DNA of 64,000 nucleotides from DATGFB01 sp032160545. Its GTDB lineage: Bacteria > Actinomycetota > Actinomycetes > Mycobacteriales > Jatrophihabitantaceae. Within the stretch, counting starts at the first letter, position 1. The number at the start of each line of letters is the position of its first letter. Positions 1 through 8,084 of the stretch are shown here, one piece after another. Both the position numbers and the translations under genes were made by a program. The notes under the pieces were generated by a model. It worked only from the letters and a program-made list of their open reading frames with translations, made no database searches and was not told the DNA's origin. The stretch is taken from positions 1-64,000 of the forward strand of contig JAVHVN010000072.1 of the NCBI GenBank assembly GCA_032160545.1, written 5' to 3'.

Positions 1-628
1 TGTTTGGAAGGGAGGGTCCAGTCGTACTTGTTATGAATGGCTCAAGTGAGAACACCGCCTCGTTCCTAGCTGGGGCCAGAGTGTCAAATCGAATTCGAAA
101 CGCTTCATACATCTCGTTCCTTCGAACGGTCAAACCTGAACGCATCTGCCAGCCCCGACTCAATTGCATCATGGTCACGGCGAGCACGTATCTGTGCTCT
201 GTATTTCCGTACTGCGTAGTCTCGATGTGATGGCCTGATGACAGAGGAAGAGCGATTTTGCGTTCGCGTACCCATTCCTCAATCTGATCTGCGGCGGAGA
301 GTTCGGAAGGCGTCAAGAGGTGTGGTCGATGCCTTGCATTTGCGATAGTGCTCCAGTGGCATTGATCTAAGTAAACGACCAAGCGGTTACCCAACTGATC
401 AGTGCGGATATGATGTTGCATTTCTAGGACAATTTCGTCTCCGCGATCTACATATACGATCGCCGCATTCAGGGGGATACTCCAATCGACGCGCACGATC
501 CGCAATGCTTCGGCGGGTTCGAAGGCCGGCGTGTCTACCGTCGCTTGTTTGCCGTCGGAGCGGACAAACGTCAATGTGCGGGCGACAAGGTTCCAACTCA
601 TGAGAACCACGATTGGCCGGTCGCTCAT
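1..628 (-). CDS. Partial hypothetical protein, C-terminus beyond left edge
   Basis: Reading the minus strand from an ATG at 626-628 gives an uninterrupted frame of 209 codons that runs off the window, so the 3' end is not seen. The product starts MSDRPIVVLMSWNLVARTLT and is soluble-looking, with many Trp, Asp and His and no membrane segment or motif I recognise. Codon choice (ATA, TTA, AGT, AGG, GTA) and GC near one half by eye differ sharply from the rest of the window, which suggests recent transfer. It is divergent from the DUF4145 gene. That the frame stays open at lower GC supports real coding, but function is unknown. Confidence 0.6.
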   Translation of the reverse strand, partial: MSDRPIVVLMSWNLVARTLTFVRSDGKQATVDTPAFEPAEALRIVRVDWSIPLNAAIVYVDRGDEIVLEMQHHIRTDQLGNRLVVYLDQCHWSTIANARHRPHLLTPSELSAADQIEEWVRERKIALPLSSGHHIETTQYGNTEHRYVLAVTMMQLSRGWQMRSGLTVRRNEMYEAFRIRFDTLAPARNEAVFSLEPFITSTTGPSLPN

Positions 629-801
629 GATCAGCAGGCTAGCGTGGTCTAGCGGTCATGGCTTCAACATCACTGCTTGCTAGTGCCTTGGTCGCTCTCG
701 TCCTGGGTGCCCACGCGCCTGTCCCTCTAGCGTTGCCTCGCTATAACGGGTACCGGTGCGTCGACAGATATCTCGGCCATCTGTCGTAGTGCTGTGCCAA
801 T

Positions 802-1467
802 ATGGATCTCATGTCTGAGCCTACGACCGACAGCGATCGGACGCCTGCGCTGGACCGGCAACGATTCTATTGCCCTCATTGCGAGGCGTTCGCCGATCAG
901 CGTTCATCGAGCGAGATGTATGCGCCGATCCCGAACGTAGGCACGTACACGCTCCGTGGCTGGCGGGCCACAACCTGCGCGAGCTGCGGGGATTCGGCGT
1001 TCTGGCTGGCCGGGTCAATGGTTTGGCCTTCGCGCCTTGTTGGCTCGCCAGCGCCTGCGGACCTGCCTGCCGAGGTGCTCCCGATATACGACGAGGCACG
1101 TGCCGTGGGACAGGCTTCGCCGCGCAGCGCGGCCGCGCTGTTGCGACTGGCACTTGAACAGCTCGTCGGCATCATCGAAACCGACGGCAAGACCCTCAAC
1201 GACAAGGTCGGCTTGCTCGTTAGGCGGGGGCTTGCTACGCACGTGCAAAGGGCGATGGACGCATTGCGCGTGTTCGGAAACAACGGCGCACATGTCGGCG
1301 AGATCGACCTCAGCGACGATCGCGAAACCGTCGAGTCGCTATTCGCCGTTCTGCACATGGTTGTGGAGCACGTGATCACGCGGCAACGCGAAATCGATGC
1401 GCTGTACTTGCGACTTCCCGAGAGTGCGCGCGCCGCAATTGAACGTCGAGACGGCTCGTCGCCTTAG
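802..1467 (+). CDS. DUF4145 domain protein with N-terminal zinc ribbon
   Basis: 221 residues. Two Cys pairs (C24/C27 in FYCPHC and C59/C62 in TTCASCGD) form a probable zinc ribbon. The C-terminal half, about residues 100-200, matches the DUF4145 pattern: a LLRLALEQLV helix, a LNDK segment, FGNNGAHVGEID, then an ESLFAVLHMVVE helix. DUF4145 occurs alone or fused to restriction-modification and other defence proteins, but its activity is not established. A second ATG at 811 is an alternative start; neither has a strong ribosome site. It lies between two unknown ORFs in a region that replaced comM, which suggests an accessory or defence-type insert. Confidence 0.85.
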   Translation: MDLMSEPTTDSDRTPALDRQRFYCPHCEAFADQRSSSEMYAPIPNVGTYTLRGWRATTCASCGDSAFWLAGSMVWPSRLVGSPAPADLPAEVLPIYDEARAVGQASPRSAAALLRLALEQLVGIIETDGKTLNDKVGLLVRRGLATHVQRAMDALRVFGNNGAHVGEIDLSDDRETVESLFAVLHMVVEHVITRQREIDALYLRLPESARAAIERRDGSSP

Positions 1468-1470
1468 GTC

Positions 1471-1770
1471 ATGAGGCCCCATCGTCACGTATCGACCATG
1501 GTGCCCACACCCGAGGACGAACGCCGGAGCGCGGGACAGAATCAGCGGATGAGTCGCACACCCCGGGAGATCGCTGACCACCTGGCAGCTGTCCGGGAAC
1601 AAACCCAGACCGTGCTGTGGGACTTGGCGGGCTCGATGCCCGCAGTGACGGATGACCCGTTCACCGACGTATCGAACGTGGTCCGGGTGCAGGGGGAACA
1701 CCTCACGGCAGTCACAGAGGTACTGCTGGCCGTCATGACCGATCTGGAAGCCCTCGCCCGCGCGCTCTAG
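1471..1770 (+). CDS. Small hypothetical protein
   Basis: 99 codons from ATG 1471; ATG 1498 and ATG 1549 are alternative starts, and the last gives a 73-residue helical protein beginning MSRTPREIADHLAAVREQTQ. No family recognised. It begins 3 bases after the DUF4145 gene and could be co-transcribed with it. The C-terminal part (LTAVTEVLLAVMTDLEALA) looks amphipathic or coiled-coil-like. Codon third positions are GC-rich, so it resembles host genes more than the ORF at the left edge. Existence as a gene is moderately supported. Confidence 0.5.
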   Translation: MRPHRHVSTMVPTPEDERRSAGQNQRMSRTPREIADHLAAVREQTQTVLWDLAGSMPAVTDDPFTDVSNVVRVQGEHLTAVTEVLLAVMTDLEALARAL

Positions 1771-1839
1771 CCAGTCCCGGCGAACTCCTTGGGTTTCGTC
1801 CCCCGCCACGTTCGACTTCCGCGCAGCCGCGTGACGACC

Positions 1840-1970
1840 TCGGCGAGTCACGCTTGCACGGGCTGGCCTGGACGGTCGCCGACCTTGCCGGGCACGAATC
1901 GCCGACGGCCGCCGACGTCGCGGAGGCGCTGTTCTTCCGTACCGGCGACAGCACTGCGTGGGCGGCGTGA
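1840..1970 (+). pseudogene. comM: 3' remnant of comM/yifB (Mg-chelatase-like ATPase)
   Basis: The frame ending at TGA 1968-1970 encodes GLAWTVADLAGHESPTAADV followed by AEALFFRTG. This matches the extreme C-terminal helical segment of ComM/YifB ATPases, which normally lie directly upstream of dprA. No Walker motifs or earlier ComM sequence are present; upstream of about 1840 the frame is unrelated. The stop overlaps the preferred dprA GTG start (GTGA), the native junction. I infer that the first ~90% of comM, and yraN before it, were removed by insertion or deletion. Confidence 0.7.
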
Positions 1971-3202
1971 GCGGCGTCGACGAGCAGGTGCTCGTCGCGC
2001 GCGCCTACCTCAGCCGGGTCGCCGAGTCCGCGGACCTCGACGTCTGGAAGTTCGTCCGAGAGGCCGGGCCGGTCGAGGCGGCGGCCGCGATCCGGGCGGG
2101 CCGGGCGCCTGAAGGCGTGACGGCGGCGTCGGCTGCCAGGCGCGAGTCCGTCGACGTCGCGGCCGACCTCGACGCTGCGGAGCACGCCGGCATCCGGCTC
2201 GTCGTGCCCGAGTCGCCTGATTGGCCCCATCTCGCAGTGGGTGCGCTCGACCGCGCCGCGGACCTGCATCTGAGTGTCGTCCACGCGCTCGAGCGGCTCG
2301 GCCGGCGCAGGCGCCGCTCGCATGCCGGCGATCCCGTGCCGCCGCTGGCATTGTGGGTGCGCGGCCCGGGGGACCTCGCGTCCCTCGCGGTGCGGTCCGT
2401 TGCCCTGGTCGGAGCCCGCAGCGCCACCGCGTACGGCGAGCGAGTGACCGGCGAGCTGGCCTTCGGTCTCGCCCGCCGGGAGATGACCGTCGTGAGCGGT
2501 GGCGCCTTTGGCATCGACGCCGCGGCACACCGCGGGGCTCTCGGCGCCGAGGGTGTGACCGTGCTGGTCTCGGCGGGTGGGATCGACCGGCCGTATCCCG
2601 CCGGCAACGCGCATCTCTACGAGCGCACCGCCGAGTGCGGTCTGCTCGTCTCCGAGAGCCCGCCGGGTGCGGCGCCGCACCGAAGGCGCTTCCTCACCCG
2701 CAACCGGCTGATCGCGGCGTTCGCGACCGGGACGGTCGTCGTCGAGGCGGCGCGCCGATCTGGCGCGCTCAATACCGCCCATCACTGCCGGTCGCTCGGC
2801 CGGCCGCTGATGGCGGTGCCGGGGCCGGTCACCTCGGCGATGTCGGTGGGCTGCCATGCCCTCCTGCGACTCGAGGACGAACCGGCGTCGCTCGTCACCT
2901 CGGTCGACGACGTCCTCGCGGTGATCGGCGGCTCCGGCGAAGGTCTCGCGTTGGAACCCGATGCCGGCGACAACCCGAGCCCGGACGACCCCCGCACGGC
3001 GCTCGACAACCTCGACCCGCTGGCCCGCCAGGTGTTCGAGGGGTTGTCGGCGCGGGCGTGGTCGAGTCCCGACGTCATTGGGCGGCGATCCGGCATCCCG
3101 GTGGTCGAGGTCATCCGAGCATTGCCGGCGCTCGACCTCGCGGGGCTGCTCGAGACCTCTGACGGCGGCTATCGGGTCGCACCGGCCCGGCAGCGCCGCT
3201 GA
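1967..3202 (+). CDS. dprA: DNA-processing protein DprA
   Basis: 411 residues from GTG 1967, chosen because it overlaps the comM stop as GTGA; GTG 1958 is also in frame. DprA binds incoming single-stranded DNA and loads RecA. Visible features are an N-terminal SAM-like helical part, a Rossmann fold with VALVGARSATAYG, the signature SGGAFGID near residue 177, VLVSAGGIDRPYP, and the SESPPG and RNRLIAAFA blocks. A C-terminal winged helix (residues ~345-405, SSPDVIGRRSGIP) follows. It is followed by xerC as in other actinobacteria. Because its partner gene comM is destroyed, natural transformation may be impaired, though DprA itself looks intact. Confidence 0.95.
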   Translation: MSGVDEQVLVARAYLSRVAESADLDVWKFVREAGPVEAAAAIRAGRAPEGVTAASAARRESVDVAADLDAAEHAGIRLVVPESPDWPHLAVGALDRAADLHLSVVHALERLGRRRRRSHAGDPVPPLALWVRGPGDLASLAVRSVALVGARSATAYGERVTGELAFGLARREMTVVSGGAFGIDAAAHRGALGAEGVTVLVSAGGIDRPYPAGNAHLYERTAECGLLVSESPPGAAPHRRRFLTRNRLIAAFATGTVVVEAARRSGALNTAHHCRSLGRPLMAVPGPVTSAMSVGCHALLRLEDEPASLVTSVDDVLAVIGGSGEGLALEPDAGDNPSPDDPRTALDNLDPLARQVFEGLSARAWSSPDVIGRRSGIPVVEVIRALPALDLAGLLETSDGGYRVAPARQRR

Positions 3203-3258
3203 CGTGTCCGCCCGCGTGGCGCCTTGCGTCGCGGCACGCGCTCGCGCACCGTCGAGCC

Positions 3259-4212
3259 ATGGGCGGCGCGGCGCATGGGCGGGTCGATCTCGTCGCGCAG
3301 CGCGAAGGCCTGCCACCCGCGCTCGGATCCGCGCTGGACGAGTACGAACGGCATCTGCGTCTCGAGGCCAACCGGTCGCCGCACACGGTGCGCGCGTACG
3401 TCGGCGATGCGGTCGGGCTTCTCGACCACGCAGCCCGGCTGGGCGCCCGCCGGGTCGCCGATCTCGACCTGGACCTGCTGCGGGGCTGGCTGGCGGTCCA
3501 GCGCCGGACCGGGTTCGCCCGCAGCACGCTGGCCCGCCGGTCGGCGTCGTTACGCACCTTCACGGCATGGGCCCGCCGCACCGGCCTCGCACCGGGCGAT
3601 CCCGGGCAGTTGCTCGCCAGCCCGCGGGCGCACCGCACCCTGCCGGCGGTACTGCGCGCGGACGAAGCCGCCGCCGCGATGGATGCCGTGGCGGCAGACG
3701 GCTCGCCGGTCGGTCAGCGCGATCGGCTGACCATGGAACTGCTCTACGCCACCGGCATCCGGGTGTCCGAGCTGGTCGGACTCGACATCGACGATGTCGA
3801 CCGGAGCCGGCGGGTGGTCCGGGTGCTGGGCAAGGGATCGAAGGAGCGCACCGTGCCCTACGGCACCGCCGCGGAACGCGCCCTGGACACCTGGCTCAAC
3901 GAGGGGCGGCCGGCCCTGGCCCGGCCCGGGAGCGGCCCGGCACTGCTGCTGGGAGCGAGGGGCGGCCGGCTCGATCCCAGGGCGGTGCGCTCGGTGGTGC
4001 ACCAGCGGATCGGCTGCGTCGATGGCGCCCCCGACATCGGCCCGCACGGGTTGCGGCACTCGGCCGCGACCCACCTGCTCGACGGCGGTGCGGACCTACG
4101 CTCGGTACAGGAGCTGCTCGGGCACGCCAGTCTCGCGACCACGCAGATCTACACCCACGTCTCGGTCGAGCGGTTGCGCCAGACGTTCGCGAAGGCACAC
4201 CCCCGGGCCTGA
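3259..4212 (+). CDS. xerC: Tyrosine recombinase XerC
   Basis: 317 residues. It resolves chromosome dimers at dif together with XerD. An N-terminal SAM-like core-binding domain (about 22-110; SPHTVRAYVGD) precedes the catalytic domain. All catalytic residues are present: R168 (ATGIRVSEL), K192/K195 (GKGSKER), H263 and R266 (HGLRHSAA), H289 (LGHAS) and Y298 (IYTHVS). The gene stands 56 bases after dprA, its normal actinobacterial position, and converges on the M23-like gene. The start at ATG 3259 lacks an obvious ribosome site and could be slightly misplaced. Confidence 0.93.
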   Translation: MGGAAHGRVDLVAQREGLPPALGSALDEYERHLRLEANRSPHTVRAYVGDAVGLLDHAARLGARRVADLDLDLLRGWLAVQRRTGFARSTLARRSASLRTFTAWARRTGLAPGDPGQLLASPRAHRTLPAVLRADEAAAAMDAVAADGSPVGQRDRLTMELLYATGIRVSELVGLDIDDVDRSRRVVRVLGKGSKERTVPYGTAAERALDTWLNEGRPALARPGSGPALLLGARGGRLDPRAVRSVVHQRIGCVDGAPDIGPHGLRHSAATHLLDGGADLRSVQELLGHASLATTQIYTHVSVERLRQTFAKAHPRA

Positions 4213-4235
4213 TCGGTAGTGGCAGCGGATCCGCC

Positions 4236-4745
4236 TCACCACGGCAGCAACCGCACCACCCCCAGTCGTTCGAGCAGGGTCATCGGGTCGAGATACTCGC
4301 CGCGATAGCGCGCGCCCCAGTGCAAGCACGGCTCGGCGCAGCCGGCGTGCTGGCCGGCAAGGCGGCCGATCGGTTCGCCGGAGCGCACGACCGCGCCGGC
4401 CCGCACCGACGGTGACAGCGGCTCGTACTCGGTCCGCACCCCATCGGGGTGCTCGACGACGACCACCCCGCGCCCGGCGACCGCACCGGCGAAGGCGACC
4501 CGCCCCGGCCCCGCGGCCCGGACCGCCCCGGCGGCGGGTATCGCGAGGTCGGCTCCGCGGTGGCCAGGCCCGTACTGGCTCGCGGGAGGCGTGAACCGCC
4601 GCACAACGCGCGTCGGCACGACAGGCGCGACGTAGATGACCACCTGGGCTGCGGTGGTCACCGGTACTGCCGGTCCTACCCGGACCGGACGCACCGGGAC
4701 GACCGCGAGGCTTCCGAGCAGGACGACCGCGGTGAGCCGGATCAT
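4236..4745 (-). CDS. Secreted M23-type (LytM) peptidase-like protein
   Basis: 169 residues from ATG at 4743-4745, which begins a signal peptide (MIRLTAVVLLGSLAVV). The open frame extends further upstream but that part is not protein-like. The LytM core includes GHRGADL (H62, D66), GRVAFAG and CLHWG (H142). The family's first His of HxH is replaced (Cys-Leu-His), and the usual His after the TRY block is absent (TEYEPL), so catalysis is doubtful and a peptidoglycan-binding or activator role is possible. It lies opposite xerC, as in many actinobacteria. Confidence 0.8.
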   Translation of the reverse strand: MIRLTAVVLLGSLAVVPVRPVRVGPAVPVTTAAQVVIYVAPVVPTRVVRRFTPPASQYGPGHRGADLAIPAAGAVRAAGPGRVAFAGAVAGRGVVVVEHPDGVRTEYEPLSPSVRAGAVVRSGEPIGRLAGQHAGCAEPCLHWGARYRGEYLDPMTLLERLGVVRLLPW

Positions 4746-4935
4746 CGGGCCAGCCTGCCGACGGCGGCCGCGCTGCGGGCGGAAGGCCGGCCGGTTGTGG
4801 AACGGCCCGGCGGGACCCACAGGCGGGCAGGGGACTAAGGGGTTGTGAGCGCGAATACGACGTTGTCCCGATGTAGTGACCCCCCTCAGACACGGATCGT
4901 GAAGCCATCGAGAACTGTCACCCGAGGAGCACGAC

Positions 4936-5118
4936 ATGAGCACGCACACCGACCTGATCCCGGACGCACTGTCCGTCGAGCTGGCGTACCGCCGCGCACT
5001 GCTGGGCCGCGACGCCGAAAGCGCCCGCGCGGCCAAGCGCTACCGCGCCCTCCGGGCCCCCCGCCGCACCCGGACCGTGAACAGCGCATATGGCCGGCAC
5101 CCGTCGGGCGGCGCCTGA
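4936..5118 (+). CDS. Small basic hypothetical protein
   Basis: 60 residues starting MSTHTDLIPDALSVELAYRR; ATG 4936 is preceded by GAGGAG at good spacing, which supports translation. The second half is Arg/Ala-rich (SARAAKRYRALRAPRRTRT), suggesting nucleic-acid or acidic-partner binding, but no family is recognised. It ends 35 bases before the LuxR-type regulator and may be its leader ORF or operon partner. Confidence 0.55.
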   Translation: MSTHTDLIPDALSVELAYRRALLGRDAESARAAKRYRALRAPRRTRTVNSAYGRHPSGGA

Positions 5119-5153
5119 TCGACCATGTCGGTGCAAGCGACCAAGATGGCGTG

Positions 5154-8084
5154 GTGCCTCGCACCGTGACGCCCCTCGTCGGCCGCTCCACCGAGCTGGC
5201 CGCGCTGCTCGCCGCGGTCGAGCACGCCGCGTCCGGCGCGGCTGCCGCGGTCGTCCTCGACGGCGACGCAGGTGTCGGCAAGACGCGTGTGCTGGCAGAG
5301 CTGGTGGCCTCGGCCGGCGAGCGCGGGGTGCTCTGCCTGATCGGTCACTGCGTCGACCTCGGTGACGCCCCGCCGCCGTACCTGCCGTTCACCGAGGCGT
5401 TCGGCCGGCTCTCGGCCGAACGCCCCGAGCTCGTCGACGAGATCGCCACCGGCTATCCGGCGATCGCCCGCCTCCTGCCGCGAGGCTCCGAGGCCCGCGC
5501 TCCCGACGACCGCGTCGAGCGCGGCGATCTGTTCGAGTCGGTCCTCGGCGCGCTCGCTGTGCCTGCGGCACAGCAACCCGTGCTGCTCGTCGTCGAAGAC
5601 GTCCATTGGGCCGACCAGGCAACGCGCGACCTGCTCGGCTTCCTGTTCACCCGGCTGTCCACGCAGCGGGTCACGATCGTGGCCACCTACCGCAGCGACG
5701 ACCTGCACCGTCGTCATCCGCTTCGGCCCACGCTCGCCGAATGGTTCCGGCTCTCGGGGGTCGAGCGGGTTCACCTCCAGCCGCTCGAGGTCGACGACGT
5801 ACGCACGCTGGTTCGGTCACTGCACGTGCGCCCGCTGCCGGAGTCCGACGTCCAGAGCATCGTCAGCCGAGCTGACGGCAACGCGTTCTTCGCAGAAGAG
5901 CTGGTCGCCGCCACCGAGCAGTGCTCGGACGCGGAGCACCTGCCGTGGCAACTGGCCGACCTGCTGCTCGTCCGCCTCGACCGTCTCGCCGACGAGGCCC
6001 GCGAGGTGGTGCGTGTCGCGGCCGTCGGCGGTCGGAGGGTGTCGCACGAGATGCTCGCCGCCGTGCTGCAGATGCCCGCACACGTCCTCGACACCGCGCT
6101 GCGCGACGCCGTCGAGGCGCACGTCCTCGAGCTGACCTCCAGCGGCCGGGGCTACACGTTCCGCCATGCGCTGCTCGCGGAGGCGGTCTACGACGACCTG
6201 TTGCCCGGCGAGCGGGTACGCATCCATGCGGCGTACGCCGCCGTCGTCGGTAAGAGCGAGCAGGGCAGTGCCGCCGAGCTTGCTCGACACGCCCGCGCCT
6301 CGCACGACCTGTCGACCGCGTACGACGCGAACATCCGAGCAGGGGACGAGGCGATGTCCCTCGCGGCGCCGCAGGAGGCGCTGAACCACTACGAGGCGGC
6401 GCTCGAGCTGGTCCCCCTCGTCGACGGCGCAGCCGACAACCCGGCGCCGCTCGTGTCGTCGCTCGTCGACGCCGCGATCGCCGCGGGGCATTCCTATCGC
6501 GGCCTGCGGCTCGCCCGCGAGGCGCTCGACGCGCTGGGCAGCGACGCGCCGGAGCTCACCCGCGCCGAGCTGCTCTACGCCTTCGCGTCCGCGGCACTTG
6601 CCGGTGAGGCCGACGAGGCCACGGTCAGCGCGACCGGCGAGGCGATGACGCTGGTCACGGCCCAGCCCGCGACGCCGTTCCGGGCCAGGCTCGCGGCGCT
6701 GCACGCCCGGGGGCTGCTGATCATGGGCCGCGAGGTCGATGCCGAGCGGTGGGCCCGAGAGGCGATCGAGACCGCCGGCGCACTCGGCATGCCGAGCGCA
6801 TCGGGCGACGCGGCGGTCACCTTGACGATGCTGGGGCTTCGGGCCGAGAGCCCTGACGAAGCGGCCACCCGGCTCGCCGCGCTTGCCGACGAATACCACG
6901 CCGCCGGCGAGACCGCCGCAGAGCTGCGAACCCGTTACAACCTCGGCAGCCTGCACTTCGAACGCGGCGAGCTGGGGTTGGCCGAGCAGTCCTACGCCGC
7001 GGCGGTCCAGCGCGCGCGTGAACTCGGCCGGCCGTGGACCGCCTTCGGCATGGAAGCACGCGCCATGGTCGGGCTCACGCAGTACTACCGCGGGCGGTGG
7101 GACGACGCGCTACGCACGCTCGACGTCTCCGCCGAGGCGGCACCTCCGCTGGCTGAGGCGCTGTACGCGGCGACCGCCATGGCGGTGCGGGCCGGTCGCG
7201 GTGACTCGACGGTGCTAGAGCTGATCGAGCCGCTTCGGGCGTGGTGGTCGCGCGAATCGCGCATCCCGCTCTACTCGGTCGGCGCGGGGATCGAGGCGTA
7301 CGAGCCCGACGGCCGGGTCGAGGAGGCAATGGCACTGCACGACGAGGTCGTCCCAGCGCTGTCGGTGCTCTGGCAGAACGAGTGGTTCCTCGCCCGCATC
7401 CGGCTCTCCGCTCAGCTGCTCGCGGTGCTGTGCGTCGCTGCCGTCCGCGCACCGCAGTCGCGGCGCGCGGCGCTGGCCGAGCAGGGCGCAGCCTTCTACG
7501 CGGCCGGACGTACCAGCCTCGAGCGCGGGCTGCCGCTCGGTCGCAAGCTCGGCGACGAAGGGGTGGCCTGGGTGGCCCGCCTCGAGGCCGAGTGGGCGCG
7601 GCTGCGCTGGATCTGCGACGTCGACGCTCCGCCGGAGCGGGAGCACATCGCGCTGTGGCAGGCGGCTGTCGAGGCATTTCGCGGGCAGACAACGATCGAG
7701 GTGGCGCGCTCGCAGGCCCGGTTCGCGGCAGTACTGCGCGCCGCCGGGGACATCAAGGCCGCCGCTGAGCAGGGCGCGGCGGCCGCCGGCATCGCGCGGC
7801 AACTTGGGGCCGCACCCCTGCTCGCCGAGATCGCATCGCTGGGGCTGGCCGGTGCCGGCAGCCGTGCGAGCGCGGCGACGCCTCCCGGCGCACTCACCGC
7901 CCGCGAGCGCGAGGTGCTCGGGCTGCTCGTCGAGGGGCGCACCAACCGGCAGATCGGGAGCCAGCTCTACATCAGCGAGAAGACCGTCAGCGTGCACGTC
8001 TCGAACATCCTCGCCAAACTCGGTGTCGGCAGTCGCACCGAAGCCGCCGCGCTGGCGCGCCGCAAAGGCCTGCTGAGCGCGTAG
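5154..8084 (+). CDS. Large LuxR-family ATPase transcriptional regulator (LAL/MalT type)
   Basis: About 976 residues from GTG 5154 (GTG 5151 and 5166 are alternatives; the frame extends further upstream but without family-like sequence). An N-terminal AAA/STAND ATPase has Walker A GDAGVGKT at 37-44 and Walker B LLVVEDVHWAD near 145. A long TPR-like helical middle and a C-terminal LuxR helix-turn-helix (LTAREREVLGLLVEGRTNRQ, then KTVSVHVSNILAKL) follow. Such regulators sense a ligand through the repeat region and activate target promoters in an ATP-dependent way. The adjacent convergent epoxide-hydrolase-like gene is a plausible but unproven target. It sits in an insert between the M23 gene and rpsB. 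Confidence 0.9.
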   Translation: MPRTVTPLVGRSTELAALLAAVEHAASGAAAAVVLDGDAGVGKTRVLAELVASAGERGVLCLIGHCVDLGDAPPPYLPFTEAFGRLSAERPELVDEIATGYPAIARLLPRGSEARAPDDRVERGDLFESVLGALAVPAAQQPVLLVVEDVHWADQATRDLLGFLFTRLSTQRVTIVATYRSDDLHRRHPLRPTLAEWFRLSGVERVHLQPLEVDDVRTLVRSLHVRPLPESDVQSIVSRADGNAFFAEELVAATEQCSDAEHLPWQLADLLLVRLDRLADEAREVVRVAAVGGRRVSHEMLAAVLQMPAHVLDTALRDAVEAHVLELTSSGRGYTFRHALLAEAVYDDLLPGERVRIHAAYAAVVGKSEQGSAAELARHARASHDLSTAYDANIRAGDEAMSLAAPQEALNHYEAALELVPLVDGAADNPAPLVSSLVDAAIAAGHSYRGLRLAREALDALGSDAPELTRAELLYAFASAALAGEADEATVSATGEAMTLVTAQPATPFRARLAALHARGLLIMGREVDAERWAREAIETAGALGMPSASGDAAVTLTMLGLRAESPDEAATRLAALADEYHAAGETAAELRTRYNLGSLHFERGELGLAEQSYAAAVQRARELGRPWTAFGMEARAMVGLTQYYRGRWDDALRTLDVSAEAAPPLAEALYAATAMAVRAGRGDSTVLELIEPLRAWWSRESRIPLYSVGAGIEAYEPDGRVEEAMALHDEVVPALSVLWQNEWFLARIRLSAQLLAVLCVAAVRAPQSRRAALAEQGAAFYAAGRTSLERGLPLGRKLGDEGVAWVARLEAEWARLRWICDVDAPPEREHIALWQAAVEAFRGQTTIEVARSQARFAAVLRAAGDIKAAAEQGAAAAGIARQLGAAPLLAEIASLGLAGAGSRASAATPPGALTAREREVLGLLVEGRTNRQIGSQLYISEKTVSVHVSNILAKLGVGSRTEAAALARRKGLLSA

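Noticed and set aside
1733..3316. 527-codon minus-strand frame
   Set aside because: Antisense to dprA, whose motifs are unmistakable on the plus strand.
4845..5153. Upstream extension of the LuxR-type regulator reading frame
   Set aside because: Residues are Arg/Pro/Gly-rich without family similarity; it overlaps the small ORF at 4936-5118, which has a better ribosome site.
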